In this document: positions 1 to 8,608 of the stretch, piece by piece | How the letters are laid out: each line of letters starts with the position of its first letter | How positions within the stretch are numbered: position 1 is the first letter of the stretch | From: Carboxylicivirga caseinilyticus | GTDB lineage: Bacteria; Bacteroidota; Bacteroidia; Bacteroidales; Marinilabiliaceae | DNA: 57,252 bases | NCBI GenBank assembly: GCA_025499705.1 | Contig: JAFMVE010000039.1 | Coordinates: 1-57,252 of the forward strand | Direction: 5' to 3' | Notes under the pieces: model-generated | Databases searched by the model: none | The model's input: only the letters and a program-made list of their open reading frames with translations | What the model was told of the DNA's origin: nothing | Made by a program: the position numbers and the translations under genes

Positions 1-1
1 C

Positions 2-46
2 AATTCAAATCGTCACGCTATTAAAAATCGCTACAAGTACGACTAA
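2..46 (+). CDS. Possible 3' end of a gene cut by the window edge
   Basis: One frame is open from base 2 for 14 codons (reading NSNRHAIKNRYKYD) and ends in TAA at 44-46. The residues are basic and polar, as in the tails of many DNA-binding or recombination proteins, but 14 residues cannot identify a family. It would be the only plus-strand gene of the window, pointing toward the PUL. It may equally be chance. Confidence 0.2.
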   Translation, partial: NSNRHAIKNRYKYD

Positions 47-915
47 CAAAGAATTTCAAAGATCGTTTTTTAATCTTAATCGCCCACTAGTGATTGGATA
101 TAATTATTAAGATTTTAGATAATAGAGCCATAACGTTAATAGATCGCTTATAGGAAGGATATCCTACATATTGAAAAACATTGACCAAATAAGCTTTTAG
201 AAGATTGTATAGATATTGAAGACTAAAAGCAGAAGGTCAATCACATACAAAATGAACACGGAGTTATATGAAAAGAGTGTGGTTATCCACCATATTATTG
301 ATTCAAAACAAAAATTCTTTTGAGTATCCGTAAGCCTATCACATTTGAAATGATAAAGTGGTTTGTATAAATTATAATTTATACACTAACAACTATTTAT
401 AAATAAGTATATACATTTATATGCAACAAAGAGTTATTTGTATAAAAAATACATCGAAGTATAACAGTGTTTTATAAAATGAGAACTGTGATAAGAAAAA
501 GGGGGATAGTAAAAATAAGATAGACAAAATTTACGAATTAATAAGACTTAATAATTAAAAAACATAAAGTATTCCAACACTTAACACCATAATTTAGATG
601 AGTCATTTTATTTAATCACAAAATTATTAACTATTTATAATTTCATTAAAACATGTTTCATTCAGACTTTTTGCATTTTTTTACAAGTATCTTGAGCAAA
701 AACTGATTCTGCAAAATAATGATAAACACTTAAGTCTTCCTTATTGATTTAACATTATAATTACTATATAAAGCATCCATTAGGATACTTATCTTAGCTC
801 AAATTCCTATTTTTTTTCTGTGAAATACAGGACTGGTTGAATCCCGATTAAGTCCCGAGCTGAAATCCGGTATTGAATTTCAATAAGCATTCACAAACAA
901 AATTTGATAATAAAA
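47..915. other. Gene-poor left flank
   Basis: This is about 870 bases of very AT-rich sequence downstream of the last PUL gene. No frame longer than about 25 codons has a credible start. A 10-base palindrome (AGGATATCCT) lies at 156-165. A copy of TGTGGTTATC lies at 278-287, the same word found upstream of two glycosidase genes in the window. No terminator with a strong stem was seen directly after the GH29 stop. Confidence 0.5.
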
Positions 916-2553
916 CTATTTGAAACTTATCTTAAAAACAACAGCAATATTATAGGGACAATTCTCTGGTTTTCGAATAACGAGAGAATCATTCGCTTGA
1001 CTCCATGAGAGTTTTTCATCGATGCCCAACATCTCAATCTTTTTTATTTTCTGTTTTACATTTTCCTTGGCTAATGAAGTAATGACTATATCTTCAGTAG
1101 GTATTCCAAGAATTGTTGCATACAGAATTTTTCCTTTCTGATTAAACCTTATATCTTTTGCAGAAAATTTAATTTTTCCTTCATTAAATCCCTGGGCATT
1201 AATTGGATTATCCTGATCGGCTACTGGTCCTTCTCCAAATTTTTTCCATGGACGTGTATCGTAAATGCTTTCTTTGTTGATATCCATCCAGTCAGCAATA
1301 CCTTCAAGTATTTCAACTTCTTTTTCGTCAATGGTACCATCGCCACGAACAGGAATATTTAAAAGCAAATTTCCGTTTTTACTGACAATATCAACTAACA
1401 TGTGAATAACTGTTTTTGCTGATTTGTACCAGTTATGATCGTATGTTGACCTGTTATAATGCCAATCACCAATACAGGTACATGTTTGCCAGGCATCAGC
1501 CTGTATCTTATCGGGTGCACCCCTTTCCACATCCCATATCATACATTTCTTCTGGTCATCGGTCAGTACTTTTCCAAACAAAACGGCTTCAAGATTCCCA
1601 TCGTGAGTAGCCATATTGTGATTGTAATAGTGGGCCGCAATTTGAAGTCCTGCATCACTGATCGGATAAAGAGGAAGTGCTGTATCATCGAAGTATAACA
1701 AATCAGGGTTATACTGATTAATCAGGTCCATAGTACGGTTATAAAATTTGTCACAATAATCCTGAGAAGGAATAGAAGCCTCATTTCTCCATGCCCATTG
1801 ACTATGAATACGACCTACGTCTTCACTGCCTTCACTTAAAGGATGATTTTGAGAATACAATTCCTGAGGATCCAATCCTTCCCACCAGGTTCCTTTCCCA
1901 TCTTCTTTTGTAAGCTTACCATCATAAGATATGCCTTCCCACTTTCCTTTTTTATCCGAACGCTGAGATGTTTCCATCCACGTCCAGGCATGTGCAGCAT
2001 GAACACTTAATCCCAGAGGAAGATCATATTTTTTAGCTGCTTTGGCCCATTCACTAATAATATCCTGTTTGGGACCAACACGCGTTGTATTCCATTCCTG
2101 ATATTTACTATTCCACATATCCAGATTATCGTGGTGATTAGCCATTGCAAAGAAATATTGAGCACCTGCGCGTTTGTAAAGAGCCACTAATTTTTCAGGG
2201 TCCCAATTTTCGGCTTTCCAGTCGTGAATAACCTCTTTAAATCCAACTTTTGAGGGATGCCCATAGTTCTCTAAATGCCAATTATATTGTCTACTACCTT
2301 CATCATACATAAATCGGGCATACCAGTCGCCTTGCTCCGGTTGACATTGTGGTCCCCAATGTGCCCATATACCAAATTTGGCATTTCGAAACCATTCAGG
2401 CACCTCGTATTGCTGTAACGACTCCCAAGTTGGCTCAAATTTACCAGTCTTAATCGGCTCATTACCTGTATTTACAAGCACCTGATTATCCGACTGTGCC
2501 ATTAGATTCAAATTAAGTAGAACAGCTATAATTATTAACCCTATATTTTTCAT
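916..2553 (-). CDS. GH29 family alpha-L-fucosidase-like glycosidase
   Basis: This is a secreted retaining glycosidase expected to remove alpha-L-fucose, or the related L-galactose, from side chains. A signal peptide spans about residues 1-20 (cleavage after LMAQ). The GH29 barrel begins with FGIWAHWGPQ (60-69) and continues with FFAMANHHDNLDMW (134-147). The likely nucleophile is D289 in DLLYFDD, matching the WxD position of GH29. A long acidic insertion (about 200-250) and a C-terminal beta-sandwich-like part follow. The protein is 545 aa, which is usual for this type. It is the last gene of the PUL and is separated from the DUF3237 gene by 278 bases, so it may have its own promoter. GH29 is certain; the substrate (fucose or L-galactose) is not. 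Confidence 0.9.
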   Translation of the reverse strand: MKNIGLIIIAVLLNLNLMAQSDNQVLVNTGNEPIKTGKFEPTWESLQQYEVPEWFRNAKFGIWAHWGPQCQPEQGDWYARFMYDEGSRQYNWHLENYGHPSKVGFKEVIHDWKAENWDPEKLVALYKRAGAQYFFAMANHHDNLDMWNSKYQEWNTTRVGPKQDIISEWAKAAKKYDLPLGLSVHAAHAWTWMETSQRSDKKGKWEGISYDGKLTKEDGKGTWWEGLDPQELYSQNHPLSEGSEDVGRIHSQWAWRNEASIPSQDYCDKFYNRTMDLINQYNPDLLYFDDTALPLYPISDAGLQIAAHYYNHNMATHDGNLEAVLFGKVLTDDQKKCMIWDVERGAPDKIQADAWQTCTCIGDWHYNRSTYDHNWYKSAKTVIHMLVDIVSKNGNLLLNIPVRGDGTIDEKEVEILEGIADWMDINKESIYDTRPWKKFGEGPVADQDNPINAQGFNEGKIKFSAKDIRFNQKGKILYATILGIPTEDIVITSLAKENVKQKIKKIEMLGIDEKLSWSQANDSLVIRKPENCPYNIAVVFKISFK

Positions 2554-2831
2554 ATTTATGACTTTAACTTTAGTTCAATAAAAGAACCTGATAACTAACA
2601 AAAAAGAAATGAGTATTTTATTGACTTATACATTTGATATTTAAATACATAAACTCAGTTCTAATGGAAGGTAAAATTATTGATATTTACTATTTAGTTG
2701 ATAAATTTTGTAAAAAAATTCAACAATCCCCCAAAAGACATATTCTAATCTAAAGCTCTTCAATAAAAAGAAGAAATTAAAAGTTTAATATTAAACTAAC
2801 AATGATAATTAATATCAAATTTGACCTTAAA

Positions 2832-3395
2832 CTATAGTACTTTATAAACGCCAATTACAACATAAGGCTCTTCGTTTGGCTCTATTTGCGGGATTTCGAG
2901 CGTTCCTATAAAGACAGCATGGTTTAAATTGTCGTAAATACTTTCAGAAGGAGCTTCAATGTCAACCACAGATTTCACATAAAAACCACCTTCATCATCT
3001 TTGGCTGGCTTATGCATTAAGGCTTTGTTTGCAATGCGAATAATTATACCATCTTCAGTTTGAAGCAAATATCGCGCATTAAGTTCTGTATCACCATCAG
3101 GACGTACTAGCTGCCAGTCTTCACCATATGGTAAAACTTCGCCGTTAATATTTGGCCCTCTAAATGTACCACCGATAATGGGAATCATATGCCTTGAACC
3201 TCGTTTACTCTCTCCAACATTAATCGTTTTTCCGATCTTGACCTTAGCCTTCCACATCAGTTCCATTTTAAAATCGAGATAAATGCTATCTCCTTTTTCC
3301 GTTTCAGGACTTTGGGCAAAAGTATTCCTGGAAATGAATAAGAATAGCAGAATTACAGCTACTACTATACTATTTAGTTTAGAGGTCGAGTTCAT
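2832..3395 (-). CDS. Secreted DUF3237 family protein
   Basis: This 187-residue protein has a signal peptide (about 1-28, ending NTFAQ) and matches the DUF3237/UPF0311 family. The recognisable core is the run from GGTFRGPNINGEVLPYG (75-91) through DWQLVRPDGDTELNARY and LLQTEDGIIIRI. This family is a small beta-barrel with no established enzymatic function. It follows the alpha-xylosidase after a perfect hairpin, and the GH29 comes next. DUF3237 proteins are usually cytoplasmic, so the export signal and the place in a xylan locus are unusual. A role in binding or modifying a sugar or aromatic group released from xylan is only a guess. Confidence 0.82.
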   Translation of the reverse strand: MNSTSKLNSIVVAVILLFLFISRNTFAQSPETEKGDSIYLDFKMELMWKAKVKIGKTINVGESKRGSRHMIPIIGGTFRGPNINGEVLPYGEDWQLVRPDGDTELNARYLLQTEDGIIIRIANKALMHKPAKDDEGGFYVKSVVDIEAPSESIYDNLNHAVFIGTLEIPQIEPNEEPYVVIGVYKVL

Positions 3396-3463
3396 ATTAT
3401 TAATCTGAATGTATTAAAATGAAAGACATTAGCCTTCGTAAATACCTAAAACATTGTAATTTC

Positions 3464-3492
3464 AATCAACCTGAAACATGTTCAGGTTGATT
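3464..3492 (-). terminator. Hairpin after the GH31 gene
   Basis: This is a perfect 12-base inverted repeat (AATCAACCTGAA / TTCAGGTTGATT) with a 5-base loop, lying 41 bases past the GH31 stop and before DUF3237. The downstream side on the minus strand is only weakly T-rich. It may be a full terminator or a partial one that lowers expression of DUF3237 and GH29. Confidence 0.6.
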
Positions 3493-3532
3493 AAAATACA
3501 GCAGAAAGTCATTATTTTTTAGTTTTATCTTA

Positions 3533-5995
3533 TTACAATTTGACGACAACTTCTTCACCTGAATAATGAACTACTTTATTCAATGTGCCAACATTTTTGT
3601 CTTTAGATGCAAGTACAATGTTGAATGTTCTTTCAGTGAGCATGCCAGGGAATTCACCCTTACGTTCACCAATGGTTAGTGTTTTCTCAGCATCATTCCA
3701 CTCAAAAGGAATAGTTGAATATACACCTTTTTCGTAGTTATAATTATCGTTTTCGTCTTCATAAAAAGTAAATTCACCATCGGCATCTGCGTAAATGCGG
3801 ATTTCTAAATTATCCCAATTCGTCTCGGTTGCGTATTGAACTTTCGGACCAATAGGGAGAATACTTCCGGCTTTTACATACAACGGTATTGTATTTATGG
3901 TGGTTTCTTTTGAAATTTCCTGACCTCCATCAAACTTTTCATTTGTCCAGAAATCATACCAGGTTGTTCCTTTCGGTAGATAAACAGTGGAGGATTTCGT
4001 TTTTGTAAAATCAACTACCGGATAACCCTCTTTAGTTCTTGCACCTCCTTTGTTCCAACCTGTTACTTCATCAATCTTCACCATTTTCTCAGGAGTATAA
4101 TGGGCTGACAGCACCGGTGCTACAAGAAGCGACTGGCCAAACATATACTCGTTGTTCATGTCCCATACTTTCTTATCTGACGGAAAATCCATTACTAAAG
4201 CACGCATAAAACTGTTATTGGCATTGGTAACATTCCACGAAGTAGTATAAATATATGGCAACAATAAATAACGCAGGTTGATGGCACTTGCAATGGCATC
4301 GTATATTGGCTCGCCTTGTTTACCAAAATAGTAGATCTCCCGTTTCATTTCGGTTCCGTGCGAACGCATCATTGGGGTAAATACCCCATATTGCATCCAG
4401 CGTACATACAACTCCTGGAATAGTGGATTTTTCGAAGCTGTTCCGTCATTCCACGATTTATTGTAAGCACCTGCAAAAAAACCACCGATATCGGTATTGA
4501 AATTCGGATTTCCGGTCAGGGTAAAATTCAGTCCGGCCGGAACTTGATTCCGCAAGGCATCCCATGAGGAGCCAAGGTCTCCAGACCAAACATTACAACC
4601 ATAGCGTTGTTGACCTGCAAAACCAGAACGTGTTAAAATAAATACCCTTTTATCAGAAGAGGCTTTGCGCTGATGATCGTAAACACCTCCAACAGTTGCA
4701 AGTGGGAATGCATTGCGCACTTTGCGGAAAGAGCCCAGATAGGTTTTATTATCATAATCTTCTGGTTTAATATCCATGTGGTCTGGTTCTGTCGAATCCA
4801 TCCACCAACCATCAACTCCCAACGAGAAAAGCCCTTCACTCAAATATTTCCAATAAATATCTCGGGCCTCGGGATTATAAGGATCGTAGACCTGCACTCC
4901 GGATGGATAATTCATATCCGGAGGCCAACCTTCTTTCCCTGATTGTGGCCATGTTTGAAAATCCATTAACATGTCCTTATCTTTCAAAATTTTATATTGT
5001 GGGGTTTTGGGACCAAAAGATGACCAGATTGAAATAATCATGTGTGCATTCAAATTATGAACATCATCGACAAATTTTTGAGGATCTGGAAACCCCGGAT
5101 TTTTAAAAGACATGCCATTCCAGTGGTAATTATCACCCCAATACTGCCAGTCCTGAATAATACCGTCTAACGGAACACCTAACTCACGGTATTTTTTAAC
5201 TACTCCAACAGTTTCTTCCTGAGTTTTGTAACGCTCGCGACTTTGCCAAAAACCATAAGTCCAAAGAGGAAACATAGGTACTTTTCCGGTCAGGTTGCGC
5301 ATTTCAGCAACCACTCCATCAGCATTTCCGCCATACATAAAATAATAATCAATACAATCGCCAACTTCTGAAGCGAATTCGGTACCCGATTCATCGTCTG
5401 TAAAATCAGTTGGTGAATAGTTATCCCAAAATAGACCGTACCCTTTTACCGATTGAAAAAATGTAGAAAAATCCCAGGTGTTATTCTGAACCATGTGTAC
5501 TTGTTGGTTGCGTTGAGACATCATCCCATTTTGAAGGATTCCAAGCCCGTAGATTGCCTCGTCTGGGGCCAGGATAAACGATTGCTTAACGGAATATGTT
5601 TCATTGCCAGCATCGTTAAATGGCGTGAAAGTTGCACTTGCAGCTTTTTCCAGAAAAAGAGTATCACCATTTGATCCCAGATAGGATGTGCCCCCTGTTT
5701 GGGTATCGATCTGTACCATTAATCGTTCGCTTTCCAACAAAATATGTATACCTGATTCTTTTACCTTAAAAGTCACATTTTCTGGCTCTTTAACTACTGA
5801 AAGACTTTTCTTTTCAAAAGATTCCCCTGACAGAGATTTGGTGACCCGAACAATGTCAGCTGTATAAAAGTTTACTTCAACTACTATCGAATCAATAGTT
5901 GTCTTTATACCAGTTTCTGTCTTGATATACGATTGTGAAGTACAACCTATACCAATCAGAAGAACCAGAATCAGCATTGAGTTAATTACTTTCAT
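3533..5995 (-). CDS. GH31 alpha-xylosidase-like lipoprotein
   Basis: This is a retaining glycosidase of family 31, most likely removing alpha-xylosyl units from side chains. A lipoprotein signal ends at C18 (LIGIGCTS). An N-terminal beta-sandwich (about 25-235) precedes the (beta/alpha)8 barrel (about 240-590). The nucleophile is D400 in DGWWMDSTEPDH and the acid/base D473 in VWSGDLGSSW. The proximal and distal beta domains, including a DUF5110-like tail, complete 820 aa. The PA14 insert of some bacterial xyloglucan alpha-xylosidases is absent. It lies 30 bases after the GH95 gene in the same direction. In complex cereal xylans, arabinose can carry xylose that is capped by galactose, so alpha-xylosidase next to GH95 and GH97 makes sense. 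An alpha-glucosidase activity cannot be excluded from sequence alone. Confidence 0.9.
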   Translation of the reverse strand: MKVINSMLILVLLIGIGCTSQSYIKTETGIKTTIDSIVVEVNFYTADIVRVTKSLSGESFEKKSLSVVKEPENVTFKVKESGIHILLESERLMVQIDTQTGGTSYLGSNGDTLFLEKAASATFTPFNDAGNETYSVKQSFILAPDEAIYGLGILQNGMMSQRNQQVHMVQNNTWDFSTFFQSVKGYGLFWDNYSPTDFTDDESGTEFASEVGDCIDYYFMYGGNADGVVAEMRNLTGKVPMFPLWTYGFWQSRERYKTQEETVGVVKKYRELGVPLDGIIQDWQYWGDNYHWNGMSFKNPGFPDPQKFVDDVHNLNAHMIISIWSSFGPKTPQYKILKDKDMLMDFQTWPQSGKEGWPPDMNYPSGVQVYDPYNPEARDIYWKYLSEGLFSLGVDGWWMDSTEPDHMDIKPEDYDNKTYLGSFRKVRNAFPLATVGGVYDHQRKASSDKRVFILTRSGFAGQQRYGCNVWSGDLGSSWDALRNQVPAGLNFTLTGNPNFNTDIGGFFAGAYNKSWNDGTASKNPLFQELYVRWMQYGVFTPMMRSHGTEMKREIYYFGKQGEPIYDAIASAINLRYLLLPYIYTTSWNVTNANNSFMRALVMDFPSDKKVWDMNNEYMFGQSLLVAPVLSAHYTPEKMVKIDEVTGWNKGGARTKEGYPVVDFTKTKSSTVYLPKGTTWYDFWTNEKFDGGQEISKETTINTIPLYVKAGSILPIGPKVQYATETNWDNLEIRIYADADGEFTFYEDENDNYNYEKGVYSTIPFEWNDAEKTLTIGERKGEFPGMLTERTFNIVLASKDKNVGTLNKVVHYSGEEVVVKL

Positions 5996-6025
5996 ATTGT
6001 ATGAATTAGTATTTTTATTGTAAAG

Positions 6026-8458
6026 TTAAATTCTATTTTTTAATTCTCCTCTTATGTATACAAAACAATACTTACCACCCACCTTGGTATCAAATCCAAT
6101 CGTTTTTTCATTGTACTTTAAAGAGCATCTATTACCAATTTTAGAAAAAACTTCCACTTCTGTAAGCTTACCATTCTTCCACTTCATTGAAATTTCAAAA
6201 CCACCTCTGGCACAAAGTCCGGACACCTGACCGTCAGACCATACATCGGGTAAAGCTGGTAATAAAAGTATCTGTTCTTCATTTGATTGTAATAACATTT
6301 CTATCACACCAGCAGCACCACCAAAATTACCATCTATCTGAAAAGGTGGATGAGCATCCAATAAATTGGGATAAGTGCCACCGCCGCCACCATAGTTCAC
6401 GTTTTCGGCACCATGGGGAGGCACATATGTCAGCAATTCACGGTAAAGCTTATAGGCTCTATTACCATCCCAAAGTCTGGCCCAAAGGTTAATTCGCCAG
6501 CCTTTTGACCATCCGGTAGTCTCATCTCCCTTTATTTCGAGGGATTTTCGACAAGCTTTGGCTAATTCAGGTTCAATTAGAGGAGTTATATGATTACCCG
6601 GATACAATCCAAACAAGTGGGTCTGGTGGCGGTGCTGAGGTTCAGCATCCTCCCAATCATGATACCATTCCTGCAGATTACCTTTTTTTCCAACCTGATA
6701 TGGGTATAATTTGGTCAGGACATTATTCATACTATCCCTCAGGGAAGCATCCAGTTTAAGAACTTCAGAAGCTCGGATTGCCTGTTTCAAGCACTCACGA
6801 ATCATAGCCAAATCACAAGTAGCCCCATAAAGTGTTGCACCTCTGAAACCATCAGGGGTAATATAAGTATTCTCAGGTGATGTGGATGGTGAAGTAATAA
6901 GGTATCCATTTTTATCTTCAACCAACCAATCAAGACAGAATTCAGCTGCTCCCTTCATTAGCGGATAGGCATAACTACTTAGAAATTTTTTATCACCCGT
7001 ATATAAATAATGATCCCAAAGGTGAGTAACTACCCAAGTTCCACTCATATTCCAGCAAGCCCACATGGGATCTCCATAACCAAAGTCTCCAACCGGATTA
7101 CTCATTGCCCAAATATCAGAATTATGACATGCAGCCCAACCCTTATCAACCCCGTAAAATGTTTTAGCCGTAACTTTACCTGTTTCGGCAAGATTTCCAA
7201 TAAATTGCAAAAATGGCTGATGCATTTCAGAAAGATTGGCAGCTTCCGCTAACCAATAGTTTTCTTCTACATTAATATTCATTGTATAGTTACTACTCCA
7301 GGGCGGACGAATATACGGATTCCAGATACCTTGCAGGTTAGCTGGAACCTGATCAGTACGAGAGCTGGAAATAAGCAAGTACCGTCCATACTGAAAATAC
7401 AATATTTCCAAACCTTTATCTTCATCTCCCTCAGTATACTTAATTAAGCGCTGATCTGTTGGCAAATCAGGACTATTATAATCACCAAGTTGAAGTTTAA
7501 CTCTGTTAAAAAACGACTGATAATCCTTTATATGATCTGTCTTTATGGTTTCATACTTTCTTATTGCAGACTGCCTAAGCAATTGCCTAGCAATAGACTG
7601 GTTATCTAATCCATGACTAGCTGGATTCTTATCAAAACCATTAAAGCTTGTAGCAGTACAAATGTACAAGATAACCTCATTGGCCTCATTTACCCGAATA
7701 CCACTATCACTTACAATAACCTCACCACCTTCATTCAAAACGTTGAAATGAGCAGAAAATCTTGTACCACGTTTTTCATCAAAACGAACCGGATTATCGC
7801 TGCCCCAATAACTTGGTACAGTATGATACGGAGCATATCCTGATATTTCTAATCCGTTTTGGTTGGCTACAGTCTTATATTTTAACTGGCTATCAAATTT
7901 CAGATTGAAATTTAGTGCATTTTTCTTATCTGCTGATAGTTTGATCACCATTACCTTATCGGGATTAGATACCAGATATTCGCGATAATAAGTCACCCCG
8001 TCGCACTTATAATTTACTTTAGCAACAGCATTGCTAATATCAAGTTCCCGATAATAGTCTTCAATATCTTTTGGCTTATTAAATTCGAGATACATTGTGC
8101 CAAGCGGAGCGTATGATTGTGAAAACTTACCCTGTATTTTTTTATTAAGCTGCTCTGCTAACTTATAATCTTCATTTTCCAAGGCTTTTCTGACAGCAGG
8201 AATGTTTTTATAAGCTTCAGGGTTCATATATCTATCCACGGGCTCCCCACTCCACAAAGTAGCATCGTTAAGATGAATCTTATCAGTATGAACCCCACCA
8301 AATACTGTTGCTCCTGTTTTGCCATTACCTATAACTAAAGCCTCTTCGAAGTGAACAGCTGGCTTATCGTACCATAGTTTTAAATCGTTATCAATGTTTG
8401 AACTATTGCAACCAATCAATAGTATAGTGACTAAGATATTGAGTAAGATCCTTTTCAT
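6026..8458 (-). CDS. GH95 lipoprotein, probable alpha-L-galactosidase or fucosidase
   Basis: This inverting family 95 enzyme has a lipoprotein signal (C17 in LIGCNSS), an N-terminal domain (about 25-300) starting LWYDKPAVHFEEALVIGNG, and an (alpha/alpha)6 barrel (about 330-720). The catalytic set is present: the Asn pair N394/N396 in YTMNIN, E529 in STSPENTY and D709 in PPFQIDGNFGG. In most GH95 alpha-L-fucosidases the residue two before the first Asn is His (HTNIN). Here it is T392. A Thr at this site has been linked to L-galactose preference in a Bacteroides ovatus xylan-locus GH95 (from memory). It sits between GH97 and GH31 genes, in keeping with galactose-capped xylan side chains. Confidence 0.92.
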   Translation of the reverse strand: MKRILLNILVTILLIGCNSSNIDNDLKLWYDKPAVHFEEALVIGNGKTGATVFGGVHTDKIHLNDATLWSGEPVDRYMNPEAYKNIPAVRKALENEDYKLAEQLNKKIQGKFSQSYAPLGTMYLEFNKPKDIEDYYRELDISNAVAKVNYKCDGVTYYREYLVSNPDKVMVIKLSADKKNALNFNLKFDSQLKYKTVANQNGLEISGYAPYHTVPSYWGSDNPVRFDEKRGTRFSAHFNVLNEGGEVIVSDSGIRVNEANEVILYICTATSFNGFDKNPASHGLDNQSIARQLLRQSAIRKYETIKTDHIKDYQSFFNRVKLQLGDYNSPDLPTDQRLIKYTEGDEDKGLEILYFQYGRYLLISSSRTDQVPANLQGIWNPYIRPPWSSNYTMNINVEENYWLAEAANLSEMHQPFLQFIGNLAETGKVTAKTFYGVDKGWAACHNSDIWAMSNPVGDFGYGDPMWACWNMSGTWVVTHLWDHYLYTGDKKFLSSYAYPLMKGAAEFCLDWLVEDKNGYLITSPSTSPENTYITPDGFRGATLYGATCDLAMIRECLKQAIRASEVLKLDASLRDSMNNVLTKLYPYQVGKKGNLQEWYHDWEDAEPQHRHQTHLFGLYPGNHITPLIEPELAKACRKSLEIKGDETTGWSKGWRINLWARLWDGNRAYKLYRELLTYVPPHGAENVNYGGGGGTYPNLLDAHPPFQIDGNFGGAAGVIEMLLQSNEEQILLLPALPDVWSDGQVSGLCARGGFEISMKWKNGKLTEVEVFSKIGNRCSLKYNEKTIGFDTKVGGKYCFVYIRGELKNRI

Positions 8459-8494
8459 ACATTATATTTTTTGAAGCCATTGAATTCCAATCAA

Positions 8495-8535
8495 ATAATT
8501 CAGAGCACCCAGTTAAAACTGTCGCTCTGAATTAT
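8495..8535 (-). terminator. Intercistronic hairpin between GH97 and GH95
   Basis: This is a 12-base perfect stem (ATAATTCAGAGC / GCTCTGAATTAT) around a 17-base loop that contains a further short AGTT/AACT pairing. It lies in the 150-base gap after the GH97 stop. The T-run on the minus strand is short (TATTTG), so read-through is likely. It could be a weak terminator or an RNA-processing or stabilising element. Confidence 0.5.
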
Positions 8536-8608
8536 ACGTTCATTCAATCGTTACTTGATGAAAACTACAATTAAAAATATGACTTGAGGTACTTCATAGC
8601 TTTATTAA

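Noticed and set aside
252-330. Short plus-strand frames with ATG at 252 and 268
   Set aside because: They are only about 21-23 codons long, in two competing frames, with no family likeness.
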